From Climacium dendroides (taxonomy: Eukaryota; Streptophyta; Bryopsida; Hypnales; Climaciaceae): a stretch of 64,000 bases of DNA. The translations under genes were made by a program, and so were the position numbers. This document shows, in pieces, positions 61,547-64,000 of this stretch (its first letter is position 1; each line of letters begins with the position of its first letter). The stretch is taken from NCBI GenBank assembly GCA_950106755.1, contig OX467082.1, forward strand, positions 49,494,588 to 49,558,587, given 5' to 3'. The notes under the pieces were generated by a model that was not told the DNA's origin, ran no database searches, and saw only the letters and a program-made list of their open reading frames with translations.

Positions 61547-64000
61547 CACTACAAGGAATTGGGGGTTATCGTGACTGCAGAAACGTGACTGCAGGGATTT
61601 TGCGACTGCATCGTGACTTCACCTCCGTAATTGCACTAGCGGACCGATCTTCCCGACGTTGCAGTCGTGATTCAATCATTCTGCAATCGTGCAATTCATT
61701 GTGGGATGAACAGTGACTGCGCTGGAGGTTCATCCACAACGTTCCGTCCACAGGGTCCATGAGGGAGTGACGTGGCTACCAGAAACGCGATTGGAGACTG
61801 CAGGGGACTGCCAAGTCATTGCAGTAGGACTGTAGGACTGAAAGAAGTCACGGGGAAGATGTTTTCTTTTACTTATACGTAAAGAAAAAGAAGTGAAGCC
61901 CCAGAGCGGTCCACGGAGGACAGAAGCGGGCAACTACGGTATCGGGTATGTGACTTCAATATGACTGCAGAATCACTGGGACTTCTTGCACATATAACTA
62001 GGGGCATGCAATAAGGTGTTTAGGGGAATATGATAGAGGGGGCCATGCTGCAAATAGATGGAACTTCCGATAAGATGTGATGCAGGAAGCCTGAAATGAA
62101 ACAACATTTAGATATAACGAGAGAGATGTGGGAGTGTCATTATTCAAATGAAGCACATACAACATGAAGTGTACAAGGAAGGTATAATACTACTTGGGGT
62201 GGAAGCTCATTGAACATGGAGGCGTTTGAGGCGGCAACTAGTATGCCAATGTTTCAAAGATGAGGTGAACACTACTCCCACATCATATTTGCGGTTTTGG
62301 CATTCACACTTGGTTGATAAAGTTTGCATTCATGCATTGGACATCAAGGTTCATAGAAATGTGGCTAATACAGTACCTGCACAAGCGGGAAATTGTATTG
62401 AATATGAATGAAGGACAATGACAAAGGCAAGGTCATCATCCAATAAATGGGGTGACATTGAGAGGAAGGGACACCTTGTGGCAAGTGAAGCCTAACTAAT
62501 TGCAGTATGACTTCACCATGACTGTGATGCAACTACAGAATGACTGAAGCACGACTAGAGAGTCTAATTAATGACTCCGGTATAACTACTAACTGCCCGA
62601 AATGTTTGCAAGTGGTCTACTTGCCTAATTGCTGCATGACGCGTTTAGCTTCTGTGATGCTCCGCGACCCATGACACAATGAGGGACACTAAAAACGACG
62701 TGATTACCTTCCGACTATGGATCTAAGCAGGATTGTACCTAATATTGCTCTTGCGCCAATAAGTTCTCTTCCACCGATAATTCGATGGCTCCGACTAGAT
62801 TGGCGGTGGAGCTTCTATCCGGCACTCTTCGTGGAGCTGTAAGTCCCATGGTCTCGCCATTGGTTGTGATGAAGGCATCTGTGTGGTCAAGTACCTCTTG
62901 TTTCGAACGGGTTTCGTGGCATAAGACCACTTTCCAGCCAAGTCTATCCGCCGCATCGGAGAAAAATACTTGTGTGGCTTGACTTGGGAAGATGAATGGC
63001 TCGGCTATGCAAGGGAGTTTATGGCGGAAGTTCACCAAAAGGAATCCTGCGTCATCACACACATACGTAGGGTTCCCTCGCGTGTCAATTGGTTTCACCC
63101 ACAGTATAGTGTGGTCATGTCTGCAAACACCGTTTCGGGAACTCCTATTTGGAAAAACACATTGCAGACACTCATAGTTGCCACGGTGTGCAATTATGGG
63201 ATTGAAATGAAAGACAGAAATGTGACTTCAGTGTGATTGCCGACGGAGTGATGAGCAAGTCGCGTAGAGGCCATAGACTACGGACTGACTTCTATATGAC
63301 AAGGGTTTTGTATCTGTGGACGGGACGATGGACTTACCCACAGTGAAGTCACTCCGTAGTTGTATCCTCCTCTTCGACTACTGCCTGTCATATTGTACGT
63401 ATGAAAGTTAGAGCGTGTGGTATAATTAGCCAAATTCCATTTTTGCGTCAGACATGAGTCTAAGGGCAGCTAAAATTGAGGTCAATTCATGACAATTCTG
63501 ATTCCATTTTTTTTTTGGCTTCGCAATCTTTCATCAACAAACAATTAACCATTCTTTGAATGGGTGTTCTTAAGCATGCACGTCCATTGTCATGGACATT
63601 ATTGTTGGTCATACTTATATTTTTGTCCATGGAAATAGTCATTGTCCTACAGCGTGACTTCCGGGTCCCAAATTATTATAGTGTCTATCGTTCTGACACA
63701 CCTTCATCTAGCCTGACTATCCTATGTACTGAATTCAGGAAGCATGAGACCTGAACAAGGCATTGAAGTTAATGAGCTGCACTTGGGAAGAGGATCAAAC
63801 TTTACACTACACACGTACTCCTCTTCCAAGGCCTCCATACTCCGTAATTTATAAGGTGGTTTCTGATTGAGCAATTGTAATGGGAGTGCTGTAAGGTTTA
63901 AGGTCCTTAGGGAAGAGATTACAACAAATTACAAAGAAAAGAAGTGGTCTATGCATCATAAGGAATTGGAACAGAAGGCCTCTACTACACACAGATTTAG
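61547..64000 (-). mobile_element. Terminal part of a larger CACTA (En/Spm) transposon, truncated by the window edge
   Basis: Begins CACTACAAGGAATTGGGGG, a typical CACTA terminus, preceded by TTA (61544-61546). The first kilobase is rich in GTGACTGCA / ATGACTGCAG / GTGACTTCA words, the dense subterminal repeats of this superfamily; more appear at 63225-63350. A minus-strand transposase-associated frame lies inside. The opposite terminus, expected to end in CCTTGTAGTG followed by TTA, is not in the window, so the element continues to the right. Confidence 0.7.
62739..63098 (-). pseudogene. CACTA transposase-associated fragment (DUF4216-like)
   Basis: The frame runs up through an in-frame valine upstream of 63098; no natural start is implied. 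It contains YVCDDAGFLLVNFRHKL and AEPFIFPSQATQVFFSDAAD followed by GWKVVLCHE, matching the DUF4216 pattern (EPF.LASQA.QVFY....GW.VVL) that sits at the C-terminal side of plant En/Spm TNP2-type transposases. Only this C-terminal portion is seen; the catalytic transposase domain and DUF4218 were not found in the remaining 900 bp. Orientation (leftward) fits the CACTA end at 61547 being the element's 3' terminus. Probably a relic or an exon of an element continuing past the edge. Confidence 0.65.

Overview
The window is plant nuclear DNA: AT-rich, intron-containing and packed with repeats. The organism is probably a streptophyte with flagellated sperm (moss, liverwort, lycophyte, fern or charophyte alga). 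Three genes are plant-type: a plastid ClpP6-like protease subunit, a plant-specific SF1 helicase, and an AP-3 delta adaptin with the plant C-terminus. A fourth, DRC4/GAS8, is a motile-cilium protein that flowering plants lack. I could not fix the species.

Layout. 272-2264 (-): CLPP6-like gene, seven coding exons resolved, transit-peptide exon not found. 6077-7348 (-) and 18922-19865 (+): two head-to-head paralogues of an unrecognised Tyr/Gly/Asp-repeat protein family, sharing one intron position, a DxDGDG loop and a near-identical glycine-zipper core. The 11.6 kb between them holds GC-rich promoter-side DNA and several decayed transposable elements. 19.9-31.2 kb: a gene desert with one clear TTAA-bounded element. 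32302-39134 (-): complete ten-exon helicase gene. 43691-46670 (-): complete two-exon AP-3 delta gene. 47.6-55.0 kb: repeats, with two Helitrons, a CACTA element and a large palindrome. 55036-61045 (+): complete eleven-exon DRC4 gene. From 61547 to the right edge: the end of a larger CACTA transposon with a transposase-associated (DUF4216-like) fragment.

The genes are independent housekeeping or cell-biology loci in no operon-like order: plastid proteolysis, a putative plastid helicase, vesicle trafficking to the vacuole, and flagellar motility. The part most likely to be undescribed is the YG-repeat paralogue pair. The repeat landscape is also unusually legible: three Helitrons of one family with exact A|TC...CTAG|T ends, a CACTA element with a perfect AGG target duplication, a family bounded by TTAA (a piggyBac-like hallmark), a palindromic TIR element, two small MITEs, and a run of consecutive tandem doublets.

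Exon boundaries were placed by eye from reading frame, GT/AG sites and remembered family sequence. No alignment or database search was run.
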